DNA of 54,862 nucleotides from Nitrospira sp. (GTDB taxonomy: Bacteria; Nitrospirota; Nitrospiria; Nitrospirales; Nitrospiraceae), in assembly GCA_005116775.1 (NCBI GenBank), contig SWDN01000017.1, positions 111,080 to 165,941 of the forward strand, given 5' to 3'. Position numbers and translations under genes: made by a program. Positions 1-9,200 of the stretch are shown one piece after another. Each line of letters opens with the position of its first letter. Positions within the stretch are counted from its first letter, which is position 1. Under the pieces are notes generated by a model. It had not been told where the DNA came from, did not search any database, and worked only from the letters and a program-made list of their open reading frames with translations.

Positions 1-115
1 GGTCTAGCAATCACACATATATCCCTAGCATTAATGTTGCCGAGCAGCCTGATGATCGATTCTACTGGTTTCTGCACCGGAGGCAACGAGAACGCCGTTC
101 GATACTGGACTATCG

Positions 116-243
116 CAGCAGGCTGCTCAAAAAGGCAGCCAACGAGGCCGCAGGTGAGAGAAAACCGGAGGCGTACCCTCTGGGGTACGTTGAGGATTTT
201 GTCGAACCGAGAACGAAGTTGGGGCCTTTTTCAGCGGCCTGCT
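116..243. repeat. Long imperfect palindrome, copy 1 of a dispersed repeat family
   Basis: About 128 bp with terminal inverted repeats (CAGGCTGCTCAAAAAGG at the left, CCTTTTTCAGCGGCCTG at the right) and a central inverted GGCGTACC...GGTACG. The same organisation recurs at 3856-3979, and half of it at 38551-38639. It lies directly after the stop of the minus-strand gene at 246-863, so its RNA hairpin may also end that transcript. It encodes no protein and is best described as a REP/MITE-like unit. Confidence 0.8.
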
Positions 244-245
244 TT

Positions 246-863
246 TTAGAAGATTTTTCGATACTGACGCGAATGCACCCCCGACTCATCCGCAAAGCCG
301 AGGGAGGCGCTGTCTGGATTACCGGTGTCGTTGAGGTCGATGCGATAGTGGCCACGAATGGCCTCCATCGCCGTTTCGAAAGGAACAGCCTGGGGGTACA
401 GATTGCCAGGCGCATGCGCGCCGCGGGTCAGGATGCGGATGACGTCAGCCTTCGCATATTGGGCATCTGACACGATGTAGATATCGGCAACGGCGTGGTC
501 TCCTAATTTGTGGCCGGGTGTAGTGGGGGGCAACAGATCGACCAGGGTGCCGGCAAGGCGATCGCTTTTAAACCGTTTCAAGAGTCCGGCAACTTGGCTG
601 TCGGTCGCTTCTGGGGGAACCGAGAGGCTGATGGCGTTCATGTCCGCAACAACTGACTGAACTTTAAAGAGTACCGGCGCGGCTTCGAGATCTTCGGTGA
701 TCGGCCCGGCTGGCCCCTCCGTCCCCGTGGCTTGTTTGTTCTTTGAGCTGGGCACGATGAGAAACACAAACAGCCAGAGCCCAATCAGCACGGCGAACAC
801 GACGATGAGCGGGTGAATACCGGCGCGTTTACCTTCTTGGTAGGGATGTGGCTCATCACTCAT
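246..863 (-). CDS. Membrane-anchored protein of unknown function
   Basis: This 205-aa protein has one N-terminal membrane segment (about residues 17-37) after a short charged start, so the remaining 165 residues are probably periplasmic. I do not recognise the soluble domain. The chosen ATG overlaps the end of mazG by 8 bp, which suggests translational coupling; the frame is open further upstream, but that extension runs inside mazG and is unlikely to be used. The palindromic repeat at 116-243 follows the stop codon. Confidence 0.7.
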   Translation of the reverse strand: MSDEPHPYQEGKRAGIHPLIVVFAVLIGLWLFVFLIVPSSKNKQATGTEGPAGPITEDLEAAPVLFKVQSVVADMNAISLSVPPEATDSQVAGLLKRFKSDRLAGTLVDLLPPTTPGHKLGDHAVADIYIVSDAQYAKADVIRILTRGAHAPGNLYPQAVPFETAMEAIRGHYRIDLNDTGNPDSASLGFADESGVHSRQYRKIF

Positions 864-1728
864 GACGGTGTTCCTCGGTGACAACGGCAGAATTCTGTTT
901 CTTGGCTTCGTCCCACAATCGATCCATTTCTGCAAACGAGAGGTCTCCAACCGCGCGACCCGACGCAGTCGCTCGGGCTTCGATGAATTGAAATCGTTCG
1001 ACGAATCGGTTGGCGGCTTGGCGCAGCGCATCCTCCGGATTCACCTTGATGAAACGGGAAAGGTTCACGAGTGAAAACAGCACGTCGCCGAACTCCGCGA
1101 CGATCTGTGCCTGTCGAGCGGTCGCGGCATCTGGCTCTGCCTGATTCGGATCGGGGGCTCTGATCGCGACGCGGAGTTCTTGGATTTCTTCCTCGATCTT
1201 GCCGAGCACTTGATCAAATCCTGTTGCGTCGTGGGTCCAATCGAACCCGACGCGTGATGCGCGGGCTTGAAGTTGGTACGCTCTCAGGAGGGCGGGCAGC
1301 GTCTGGGGCACGCCGGCGAGCGCCGAGTCCGGCTTGCCTGAGGCCTGACGTTCTGTCCGTTTAATCTCTTCCCAGCGCGCAACGACTTGGTCGGCATTCG
1401 TCGGAGTCGGATCGGTCGCGCCATTGCCGAATACGTGAGGGTGCCGCCTGATCAATTTATCGGCCAATTGCTCAAGCACGTCTTCGATGGTAAAGGTGCC
1501 CGCCTCTGACGCGATCTGACTATGAAAGAGCACTTGCAACAGGACATCACCCAGCTCTTCAGGGAGCTTGGATCGGTCCTGTCGGTCGAGAATTTCCAAC
1601 ACTTCGTAGGTCTCCTCGAGCAAATAGGGTTTCAGCGACTCATGCGTTTGTTTGCGGTCCCAGGGACATCCATTCGGCGCGCGCAACGCCGCCATCAAAC
1701 CCACGAGCGCATGAAATCGTTCCGACAT
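856..1728 (-). CDS. mazG: Nucleoside triphosphate pyrophosphohydrolase MazG
   Basis: MazG hydrolyses (d)NTPs to NMP and pyrophosphate in the cytoplasm and is regarded as a housecleaning enzyme. The product is about 290 aa. It opens with the typical segment around GCPWDRKQTHESL, then LLEETYEV and the metal-binding ELGDVLLQVLFHS of the first MazG domain. A second MazG-like half (around EEEIQEL and EFGDVLFSLVNLSR) follows, as in full-length two-domain MazG. The start at 1728 is preferred over an upstream one because AGGGG lies just before it. It is the first gene of a two-gene unit with the membrane protein at 246-863. Confidence 0.93.
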   Translation of the reverse strand: MSERFHALVGLMAALRAPNGCPWDRKQTHESLKPYLLEETYEVLEILDRQDRSKLPEELGDVLLQVLFHSQIASEAGTFTIEDVLEQLADKLIRRHPHVFGNGATDPTPTNADQVVARWEEIKRTERQASGKPDSALAGVPQTLPALLRAYQLQARASRVGFDWTHDATGFDQVLGKIEEEIQELRVAIRAPDPNQAEPDAATARQAQIVAEFGDVLFSLVNLSRFIKVNPEDALRQAANRFVERFQFIEARATASGRAVGDLSFAEMDRLWDEAKKQNSAVVTEEHRHE

Positions 1729-2116
1729 CGTTCCCCTCATGGTCACCCGGAGTTGGGCGCTCATTATACCTAGTTCTTAGCAAGCTTCAATCGGTCGGTG
1801 GGCATCTCCTGTGCTCGCGCAACGCGCGGCCTCAGAAGGCCCTCGTTGGACGCGCGCAGTGGGAGACAATCAGTTCCCAGCCTTGAAAAGATAGCGAGCA
1901 AGCTTGGAAGGATCAAATAGAATGTGCACGTTCGACGCGCGCATTCAAGGATCGACCAGGCCACCCTTGAAAATGAAATGGGGAATTGGAAAGATTCGCG
2001 CAGTGGAGACCATCCCAGCCGCCTCGCTATTAATGGGATGTGGGTGAAGAGTTGAGACTGTCCCTCGAATAGTCCTGGCGCTTGTGCGTTGACCTCTCCA
2101 ATACCCCTCCGCTAAG
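1729..2116. other. Intergenic region between divergent mazG and purM
   Basis: This 388-bp stretch holds no convincing gene; the short open frames in it lack ribosome sites and family features. It should carry the divergent promoters. One candidate for purM is TTGACC near 2090, but the matching -10 would sit on the start codon, so it is weak. A GC-rich segment at about 1810-1856 resembles, in inverted orientation, sequence at 30766-30836 (listed separately). Confidence 0.5.
1810..1856. repeat. Dispersed GC-rich repeat, copy A
   Basis: The segment has TGCTCGCGCAACGCGC, then CCCTCGTTGGACGCGCGCA and GTGGGA. The reverse complement of 30766-30836 shows the same order (TGCTCGCAGAACGCGC, CCCTCGTTGGACGCTCGCA, GTTGGGA). 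Both copies lie in intergenic DNA. The role is unknown; a REP-like element is the simplest reading. Confidence 0.55.
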
Positions 2117-3166
2117 ATGCGCCCTCCTATGACCACCTATCGAGATGCCGGAGTCGATATCGATGCGGGCGACGAATTCGTCGATCGCATTTCACCGTTG
2201 GTGCGATCCACGTTCCGCCCGGAAGTCCTGACGGACCTGGGCGGGTTCGGCGGACTGTTTCGGCTTCAGGCGCATCGCTATGCCGAGCCAGTCCTCGTCT
2301 CCGGTACTGATGGGGTCGGAACGAAATTGAAGATTGCGTTCCTCACGGATCGTCACGATACCGTGGGGATCGATCTGGTGGCTATGTGTGTGAACGACAT
2401 CGTGGTCAGCGGGGCCGAGCCGCTCTTCTTTTTGGACTATTTCGCCACGGGAAAACTTGCGGTTCCCAAGGCTGAGTCTGTGCTCAAGGGAATTGCCGAA
2501 GGCTGCCGCCAGGCCGGCTGCGCCTTGATTGGAGGAGAAACCGCCGAAATGCCTTCGTTCTATGCGGAGGGCGAATATGACCTGGCAGGATTCGCCGTCG
2601 GAGTGGTGGATCGCCCCAAGATCATCGATGGCCGCAACATCGTGCCGGGCGACGTCCTGATTGGACTGGCTTCAACCGGTCTTCATAGCAACGGCTATTC
2701 ACTGGCGCGTCGTGTCTTATTGGATCAGGCACAACTCAGCGTGACCAGTCGCCTACCCGAATTCGATCAGCCTCTTGGAGATGTCTTGCTGACGCCGACC
2801 AGAATCTATGCCAAACAGGTCCTCACCTTGATCCAGGAGCATCCCATCAAGGGCATCGCTCATATCACCGGCGGCGGTATTACTGAGAATCTCCCGCGAG
2901 TATTTCCCTCCGGCGTGCGGGCGCAGATACGACGAAGCGCCTGGTCCGTGCCGGCTATTTTCCACGCGATCGCCCGGCTTGGACAGGTCGAGCGTGAGGA
3001 AATGTATCGCGTCTTCAACATGGGGATCGGTCTGATTCTCGTGGTTCCGGCTGCAAACGTTCACGCGATCATCGCGCGCGCCGCATCCTTAGGCGATCCC
3101 GCTTGCCAGATCGGAACCATTGTCTCATCGAACGATGAGGGGCCATCGGTGGAGTATGTCGATTAA
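2117..3166 (+). CDS. purM: Phosphoribosylformylglycinamidine cyclo-ligase (AIR synthetase)
   Basis: PurM closes the imidazole ring of formylglycinamidine ribonucleotide using ATP, giving AIR in de novo purine synthesis. The product is about 349 aa, normal for the family. Family signatures are visible: [12 protein letters not shown] at the start, [12 protein letters not shown], the [12 protein letters not shown] loop and [13 protein letters not shown]. Two ATGs (2117 and 2129) are possible; neither has a clear Shine-Dalgarno sequence. Its end overlaps the start of purN, so the two are co-translated. Confidence 0.95.
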   Translation: MRPPMTTYRDAGVDIDAGDEFVDRISPLVRSTFRPEVLTDLGGFGGLFRLQAHRYAEPVLVSGTDGVGTKLKIAFLTDRHDTVGIDLVAMCVNDIVVSGAEPLFFLDYFATGKLAVPKAESVLKGIAEGCRQAGCALIGGETAEMPSFYAEGEYDLAGFAVGVVDRPKIIDGRNIVPGDVLIGLASTGLHSNGYSLARRVLLDQAQLSVTSRLPEFDQPLGDVLLTPTRIYAKQVLTLIQEHPIKGIAHITGGGITENLPRVFPSGVRAQIRRSAWSVPAIFHAIARLGQVEREEMYRVFNMGIGLILVVPAANVHAIIARAASLGDPACQIGTIVSSNDEGPSVEYVD

Positions 3167-3830
3167 GCGGACGGATGCGCTACGAGTCGCCGTCTTGGCA
3201 TCCGGGCGCGGATCGAATCTTCAAGCAGTCATCGACGCCATCGAAGCAGGGACGGTTCAGGCGAAAATTGTCGCCGTCATCAGCAACAAGAAAGACGCCC
3301 CGGCATTAGAACGCGCCCGCCGGCATGGACTACCGGACTTCTTCGTCGACCCCAAACCCTATGCAGGAAGACCAGACAGCCGCGAAGCGTACGACCGCGA
3401 ACTTCTCGACCTGCTCACACTGCACAATGTGGAGTTGGTGTTACTCGCCGGGTACATGAAAATTGTGACCAGTATCCTCGTCGAGGCCTTTGCGAATCGC
3501 ATGATGAATATTCACCCGTCCCTGTTGCCCTCGTTTCCAGGGTTGGACGTGCAGAAGAAGGCGATCGAGTGGGGATGCAAACTTGCCGGTTGTACGGTGC
3601 ACTTTGTGACGGAAGGCGTGGATGAAGGGCCGATCATTCTGCAAGCAGCAGTTCCGATTCTCGATGGCGATGGTCCCGACACATTGGCTGCTCGTATTCT
3701 CGAGCAAGAACACAAGGTCTATCCGCGAGCAGTCCAGCTCTTTGCCGAAGGGCGATTGCGGATTGAAGGGCGACGCGTCTTCATCGAAGCCGGAAAGCCG
3801 GAGGGTCACGCGGTCATCAGTCCATCATGA
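3156..3830 (+). CDS. purN: Phosphoribosylglycinamide formyltransferase (GAR transformylase)
   Basis: PurN transfers a formyl group from 10-formyltetrahydrofolate to glycinamide ribonucleotide. It is about 224 aa from the ATG at 3156, which lies inside the last codons of purM. Visible signatures are [12 protein letters not shown] (substrate loop), the catalytic region [13 protein letters not shown], and [16 protein letters not shown]. Longer upstream starts would run deep into purM and are rejected. The palindromic repeat at 3856-3979 follows and may end the transcript. Confidence 0.95.
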   Translation: MSIKRTDALRVAVLASGRGSNLQAVIDAIEAGTVQAKIVAVISNKKDAPALERARRHGLPDFFVDPKPYAGRPDSREAYDRELLDLLTLHNVELVLLAGYMKIVTSILVEAFANRMMNIHPSLLPSFPGLDVQKKAIEWGCKLAGCTVHFVTEGVDEGPIILQAAVPILDGDGPDTLAARILEQEHKVYPRAVQLFAEGRLRIEGRRVFIEAGKPEGHAVISPS

Positions 3831-3855
3831 TGGTGTGACGAATCGGAATAGTCCC

Positions 3856-3979
3856 GCAGGATGCTCAAAAAGTTCGTCCAGCAAGGCCGCAGCGAGCAAA
3901 GAGGCGAGGCGTACCTTCGGTACGTTGAGCCTCTGAGCGAAACGAGAACGACGCTGGCAGACTTTTTCAGCATCCTGCT
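3856..3979. repeat. Long imperfect palindrome, copy 2 (complete)
   Basis: This is the best-preserved copy: GCAGGATGCTCAAAAAG at the left end is inverted as CTTTTTCAGCATCCTGC at the right. The centre is GGCGTACC-TTC-GGTACG, a hairpin in itself. The internal arms also pair (GAGGC...GCCTC). It lies between the purN stop and the tRNA-Ala gene. Confidence 0.85.
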
Positions 3980-4004
3980 AGAGACTCGGGGAATGGTTGT
4001 GTAT

Positions 4005-4010
4005 TATACT
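4005..4010 (+). promoter_or_regulatory. Probable -10 box of the tRNA-Ala gene
   Basis: TATACT lies 10 bp before the first base of the mature tRNA, a plausible -10 element. No good -35 hexamer is seen at the normal distance. Confidence 0.4.
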
Positions 4011-4020
4011 GCTTCGAAGT

Positions 4021-4096
4021 GGGGGGCTAGCTCAGTTGGGAGAGCACTACGTTCGCAACGTAGGGGTCGGGGGTTCAACTCCCCTGCCCTCCACCA
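4021..4096 (+). tRNA. tRNA-Ala (anticodon CGC)
   Basis: A complete 76-nt cloverleaf can be folded. The acceptor is GGGGGGC/GCCCTCC with the G3:U70 pair that marks alanine tRNAs. The D arm is GCTC...GAGC. The anticodon stem CTACG/CGTAG encloses loop TTCGCAA, giving anticodon CGC, which reads GCG. The T arm is GGGGG-TTCAACT-CCCCT, and the CCA end is encoded. The last 25 nt occur twice more downstream (4242-4266, 5179-5203), showing the gene was used as an integration target. Confidence 0.97.
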
Positions 4097-4112
4097 AAAC
4101 CCTGAACAATTG

Positions 4113-4266
4113 AGGAAGGTTAAACCCCCGACCGGGGGCTTCGAAGGGGGTGTGCCCCCTTCGTGGGGAGCGTGCGAGGGGGCTGGCCCCCTCAGCAGGA
4201 GCGGGGAGGCATGTCTCAGAGCCGAACCCGCGACGGAGGGTGGTTCAACTCCCCTGCCCTCCACCA
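4113..4266 (+). repeat. Direct repeat A ending in a copy of the tRNA-Ala 3' end (att-like)
   Basis: This segment begins near GGAAGGTTAAACCCCCGACC and ends with 25 bp (4242-4266) identical to the last 25 nt of the tRNA-Ala gene, CCA included. A second, slightly shorter and diverged copy lies at 5083-5203. A tRNA 3' end repeated downstream of the intact gene is the classic footprint of tyrosine-recombinase integration. No integrase gene remains in the window. Confidence 0.75.
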
Positions 4267-4267
4267 G

Positions 4268-4309
4268 CCTTCGCTAAAGCTTCGGCTGGCAGGCCAGCTT
4301 TAGCGAAGG
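4268..4309. repeat. Inverted repeat just inside the att-like copy
   Basis: CCTTCGCTAAAGC at the left is repeated inverted as GCTTTAGCGAAGG at the right, with about 16 bp between. The hairpin sits directly after att-like copy A and before the dead GIY-YIG gene. It could be a terminator without a U tract or a repeat remnant. Confidence 0.55.
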
Positions 4310-4319
4310 GGGACGGTTC

Positions 4320-4460
4320 ATGAAGTACGTCTACCTCCTCCAAAGCATCTCGGTCCCAAATCAACGCTAGATCGGCATCACCGCAGACCTCGATGAACGG
4401 CTTCGAGCCCATGATGCCGGTATGTCGCCTCACACTCCAAGTATCGCCCTTGAAAGTTAG
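4320..4460 (+). pseudogene. Remnant of a GIY-YIG family endonuclease gene
   Basis: Translation from the ATG gives MKYVYLLQS, close to the usual start of small GIY-YIG superfamily proteins, then an in-frame TAG, then IGITADLDERLRAHDAG, the continuation of the same domain. The family is about 80-100 aa; here the frame closes after 47 codons and the C-terminal half is not recognisable. The stop replaces the Tyr expected before IG, a single base change (TAC/TAT to TAG). It lies between the two att-like repeats, so it is cargo or debris of the integration. Confidence 0.75.
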
Positions 4461-4625
4461 TGCTGCATCTCTGCTTTCAGGTTGAGCAACGGATCGTCGC
4501 GCCTGAAGCGGTGGTGCGTTGGGCGGAGATGGCATGAGATTTTGAACCGTGGGCAGAATGCGAAGAACGCACGTGTGTCCGGAATCGGAGAGAAGACACG
4601 CCGAGTTCCACAGGCAGCCAGGACG

Positions 4626-4820
4626 TCAGATATCGTCAGGTCGACGGCTCTGAGAAGCTGCTAATCTCTCTTGTTTAAGACGCTCGGAACGCAGGAGCTC
4701 TAGTCGTTGCTCCTCCTCTTTTCTAGCTATTCGCTGAATATACGAATTCAACATCATTAGCAAGATGATAACGACCCCACCTGCAATGGACAATATGGTA
4801 TTTCCCAACCAATCCTTCAT
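4626..4820 (-). CDS. Small membrane protein with cytoplasmic coiled coil
   Basis: This 64-aa product has one membrane segment (about residues 8-28, ILSIAGGVVIILLMML). It is followed by a highly charged helical stretch rich in Glu, Arg, Lys and Leu that should form a coiled coil. AAGGAG lies 8-9 bp before the ATG. No family is recognised. It sits between the att-like repeats, so it may be accessory cargo. Confidence 0.6.
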   Translation of the reverse strand: MKDWLGNTILSIAGGVVIILLMMLNSYIQRIARKEEEQRLELLRSERLKQERLAASQSRRPDDI

Positions 4821-5082
4821 CAGCGCAGCTCCTTGTTGAGTGAGTGTTTCGACATACTATCTTCCAGACAACACTTCAAACGGTTTAACGTAAACTCATA
4901 CGCCATGGCTTTCAAGCACGAAGTCTGCAAAGGCCGCCGTGGGAGTGGAGGAAGCGGAAATCGCGTGAGTGGGCAGGCGTATGTCTTGGCGTTGGCGCGC
5001 GTGGAGTCAGCCTGCATCGCTCTCAGCGGCACCCGAATCGTTGCCGCCGGATACACACCTTCGACAGCTGTATAATTGTTCA

Positions 5083-5203
5083 GAAGGTTGAACCCCCGAC
5101 CGGGGGATTCGAAGGGGGTCTGCCCCCTCAGCAGGAGCGGGGAAGGCATGTCTCAGAGCCTAACCCGCGACGGATGGCGGTTAAACTCCCCTGCCCTCCA
5201 CCA
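5083..5203 (+). repeat. Direct repeat B ending in a copy of the tRNA-Ala 3' end (att-like)
   Basis: This is a diverged copy of 4113-4266, with a shorter middle part. Its last 25 bp (5179-5203) match the tRNA-Ala 3' end with one mismatch (TTAAAC for TTCAAC). Together with copy A it brackets about 0.8 kb that holds the GIY-YIG remnant and the small membrane protein. Confidence 0.75.
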
Positions 5204-5275
5204 CCGTCATGAATCACTACACCGGCGCTCCAGTGGATACGGCAACAGGCACGAGTTTCACCCGTTCAAACGCGA

Positions 5276-5764
5276 CTAGGATTTTCTCTCGTGATCTCCT
5301 CTGCGCCTCTTCTGCGTCCCTCCTATGCGGTTGCGCTCTTGCTCGAAGCCCACGGCAGCATAATACAGCACGCGATCGAAGAACTGGCTGAGCAGGTACA
5401 ACAGCTCCAGCTCTCCATGCAATTCCATGGCACTCTCGGATAGACCTTCCCGCTGGACGAAGTCGCGCACGTGCCCCTTGGTGGAGATGATGGCCCAGAC
5501 GAAGTGGCTGTAGGCCACACCCTGCTGGGCGCGCGCTGCGCCCAGCTCGGTGTAACGCCGCTCCAACTGGGCCTCGCCCTTGTCCATATCCAACAGCCAG
5601 TCACTCAGGTTACGGTAGATCTCGCTCGTGCGGGCTTGAAGTTCGTTCGCCGGGACTTTGTTCAAATCGCTGCACCGGGGAGAGTTCCATACTTTCTCGC
5701 TGAGGTCGCGGGAAAGCTGTTCAATGTGATTCTCGATCAGTCGCACCAATCGGACAGCCAGCAT
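5276..5764 (-). CDS. Helical sensor-like protein, possibly related to RsbRD N-terminal domains
   Basis: This soluble, all-helical product has 162 aa from the ATG at 5764, which has GAGG six bases before it; an in-frame upstream start has no such site. The central part, with RRYTELGAARAQQGVAYSHF and VWAIISTKGHVRDFV, resembles the helical N-terminal region of RsbR/RsbRD-type stress regulators and some kinase input domains. It has no STAS or kinase domain of its own. It lies upstream of no other gene on its strand but next to the Hpt/hybrid kinase block, so a signalling role is plausible. The family assignment is tentative. Confidence 0.5.
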   Translation of the reverse strand: MLAVRLVRLIENHIEQLSRDLSEKVWNSPRCSDLNKVPANELQARTSEIYRNLSDWLLDMDKGEAQLERRYTELGAARAQQGVAYSHFVWAIISTKGHVRDFVQREGLSESAMELHGELELLYLLSQFFDRVLYYAAVGFEQERNRIGGTQKRRRGDHERKS

Positions 5765-5966
5765 GGTTTGCCTCAAACTTCGGTTAAAAATGGGAGCGCG
5801 CTTCACCAACTACGCAGTCCTGCTTGGCCCTGCGCTTCACCTTATGCACTCCACACTGTGGGGATGTCAATATGTTCGTTGAAGAGAAGGCGTGTTGCCG
5901 CCGGATTCGCCTCGCCAGTGAGTTTTTCAGAGATGACATTTGTGCGCGCTGCGCAGAGCGTGGCTC

Positions 5967-6296
5967 TTATCTCCGATACACCACAAACACTCGGGCAAGA
6001 AAGTCGGTAAGTTCGGCAGTATGTCGTCGAATCGCTGGCCGGTCTTCTCGCGCAGCTGCTTGCTCCAAAGCGGCTCCGATCGCACTGATCGCGTCGAATC
6101 CGTACCCTCCTCCATCTCCCTTCAAGCGATGACCGATCATTTGGATCTGCGACAAATTATTTTCTTGTAACGCCGTTTCTATGGTCTGCACGTCGCCCCG
6201 ACGATTTTCTAAAAACCCGGGAATTATCTCTTCCAGCTCTTGGTCGATATACAGGGTAATCGTATTCTCGGTATTTCTATTCGATCCTGTGTTCAT
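5967..6296 (-). CDS. Histidine phosphotransfer (Hpt) domain protein
   Basis: This 109-aa single-domain protein has the Hpt signature [13 protein letters not shown], with the phosphoaccepting His at position 56 and the usual Lys and Gly at +3 and +4. Hpt proteins shuttle a phosphoryl group between receiver domains in multistep phosphorelays. Its start overlaps the stop of the hybrid kinase by 4 bp (ATGA), so the two are co-translated, and the kinase's two receiver domains are the expected donors. The likely final acceptors are the REC proteins at 11262-12958. Confidence 0.88.
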   Translation of the reverse strand: MNTGSNRNTENTITLYIDQELEEIIPGFLENRRGDVQTIETALQENNLSQIQMIGHRLKGDGGGYGFDAISAIGAALEQAAAREDRPAIRRHTAELTDFLARVFVVYRR

Positions 6297-9200
6297 GCCG
6301 TAGGCCTTCCCTTACAAGCCTGGAGGACTTCGAGGAACGTCTGTTTCTTGATAGGTTTGGTCATATGCGCATTACAGCCGGCTTCAAGAATCTTGGCCCC
6401 GTCCGTTTTCAACGCCAACGCGGTCAAGGCAATCACTTGTGTGGGAGGAAGATCCTGCTCCCGCTCCCAGGCCCGGATCGCTTTCGTTGCCTCATAACCA
6501 TCCATAACTGGCATCTGCACATCCATCAAGATCACGTCGTAGTACCCGTGCTTAAATAGTTCCAATGCAATGGCTCCATTATCCGCGATATCGAGACGAT
6601 GGGGAGTCTGCTTCAGATACGAACGAATCAGCACCTGATTGTCCGGGGAATCTTCCGCCAATAAAATACGAAGTGCCCTGGCTTCGGTAGGAGTGGTGGT
6701 GGCCACTGACGCCGTTTGAGTTGTCGGGTGGATCCCCTTCGAACGGTCGAGCGCGATACCGATGGTCTTGAGCAAGTCCGATCTTCTGATGGGTTTGACC
6801 AAGTATCCACCCAAGCCCATGTCGTAGGTGCGGGCAATATCGTCGGCCCAATGGTCGGAGGTCATCATGATAATCGTCAGACCCTGGGAATGGCTGGCTC
6901 GCCTGATCTCTTCGACGACTTGAAATCCATCCATCTCCGGCATGCGAGAGTCGAGAAGTACCAGCTGGAAGGGGGTACCAGAAGCAGCGGCTCGCCGCCA
7001 TTCGACGAGGGCCTCACGACCGGTAGCGACATCCGTCACCTCTGCACCTATAGCCGACAAGGTTTCGTGAAGGATCAGGCGGTTGGTGCTATGGTCATCG
7101 ATAACGAGAGTGCTGATTCCGTGAAGGTCGAGTGAGTCCTTATCGCCTGCAAGCGCAGGGCCGGATTGCACTGCCAGCTGCACGCAGCCATGAAACGTGC
7201 TGCCCTCTCCGAGGGTGCTCTCGACCCAGATTCGCCCGCTCATGAGCTCCGCGATTTGCTTTGAAATGCTCAGCCCTAGACCCGTCCCCCCATACTTGCG
7301 CGTGGTTGAGGTATGGGCTTGTGTGAAACTGTCAAAAATGGATGTGAGCTTGTCTGCCGGAATACCGATTCCTGTATCGCTGACAGAAAATCGAATGGCT
7401 CCAGGCATGGGATTCTCAGGATCCAGCGAGACCCGCACTGTCACGGACCCATGGTCGGTGAATTTGATGGCATTGCTGATGAGGTTGATGAAGATCTGGT
7501 GGAGCCGGTTAGGGTCTCCGGTCACGGCATGGGGGACGTCGGGCGAAAGGTGGCAGGCGAGTTCGATGCCCTTTTCGTTCGCCTTCATGGCGAGGATCTC
7601 GATGACTTTTTCGAGCAAGTCACTCAAATCGAAGTCGGTCGATTCCAACTCGAGATGACCGACCTCGATTTTCGACAGGTCGAGAATGTCGTTGATCAGA
7701 CTCAAGAGATTTCCGCCGGCGCGCCGGAATATGCGCAGGTATTTCCGTTGCTCTGGAGTCAGCTCTGTATCCCACAATAAATCGGCCATGCCGATGATCG
7801 CGTTCATCGGCGTGCGAATCTCGTGACTGACGCTGGCAAGGAATTCGTTTTTGGCTGCGCTCGCTTTTTCCGCACGTTCCTTGGCCTGGGTCAAGGCTCT
7901 TTCCGACTCCACTCGTTCCTTGGCTTCCATCGCCAGAGTCGCCACCGTGGCAAATGAGGCGGCAACAGCCATTTCATCGGTGGTCCATTCGCGGGACGCG
8001 CCGACATGTTCATGACACAAGACACCCACCACCTTGCCCTTGTATCTGATCGGCGCATCGAGCATCGCGCCGATCCCAAGCGGCGTGAGATATGACGATG
8101 AAAACTCACAGGTGCGTGGATCGGAGTGGGCATCGTGAGCCGCAAGTGTATGCTCTTCCCGCTCCAATGCCTGAAAGTAAGACGGAAATTGCTCGGCCTG
8201 AAGAACAGCTCCTGCGCTGTGCCGGCGGGCGATGACCTCATACAGATTTTGCAGCCGGATGGCCGAGCGGTTTTCCAGGAACAGCCAGATGCTGGCGCGA
8301 TCGACTGCCAACACGCGGCTGGCTATTTCGGTGATGGCCTGAAACGCTCGGTGAAGGTCTCCGGAGATGGCCGCTTCGTTCTGAGTCAATTCAAGCAGCC
8401 CGGCCTGATGTTCTTGAAGCAAACTGAACCGCTGCCGTTCTTGCCTAACAACTCGTTTGCTCTCTGTGATGTCTCGGCAGGTGCAGATAAGGTCGGGGTT
8501 CTGTTCCTCGCCACGTCTAAATTGCTGCAACGCCGCTTCGACATCGAATAACTCTCCGGTCTTCTTTTTACCGACCAATTCGCCGCGCCAATATCCGACC
8601 TGCCTCAAGAAGGGAATATGGACTTGTTCCATCGTGATCTGTTGATCGGGGCCATACAGTTTCTTCCACGGTTTTCCAATCAATTCTTCAACCTCGTAGC
8701 CGTACAAAGCCGCATGGGCTTGGTTCATATAGGTGTACAGTCCGTCGGCATTCAGAATGGCCAGGCCTTCCATGCTGTGAGCCACGGCATGCTGGAGTTG
8801 AATCAATGACTCGTGCTCGCGTTTCTGCTCCGTGATGTCGATCATAAGGCCGCGAGCCAAGACGGGCCGTCCTTCTTCTGTATGCACGGTAACGATGTCT
8901 TTGAACCAGACAGCCAGACCGTCGGCGGCGATCATCCGGTAGTCGGCCTCATGGGCCAAACCCAGCTTTGTCTGTTTCAGGCAATAGGCCAGGACCCATT
9001 CCCGATCCTCTGGGTGGATATGATCGGGCCAGAACGACGGGTCGTCATACCATCGCTGGAGGGGATAGCCGAGGAGATGCTCGGCTTGTCTGCTCACAAA
9101 GGTGAAGCGGAGGGTGGCGGGGTCCATCTCCCAGACAATGCCGGCCACGGAGTTGAGCAATGAGGCGTAGCGCTGCTCGGACAGGCGCAGGGCCTCCTCC

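Noticed and set aside
4820-5149. 109-codon minus-strand frame across the att-like repeat
   Set aside because: Its first part is translated repeat DNA and it overlaps the ribosome site of the small membrane protein gene.
4242-5203. Additional tRNA genes at the tRNA-like 3' ends
   Set aside because: Only the T-arm and acceptor 3' strand are present; no D arm, anticodon arm or 5' acceptor strand can be found upstream.
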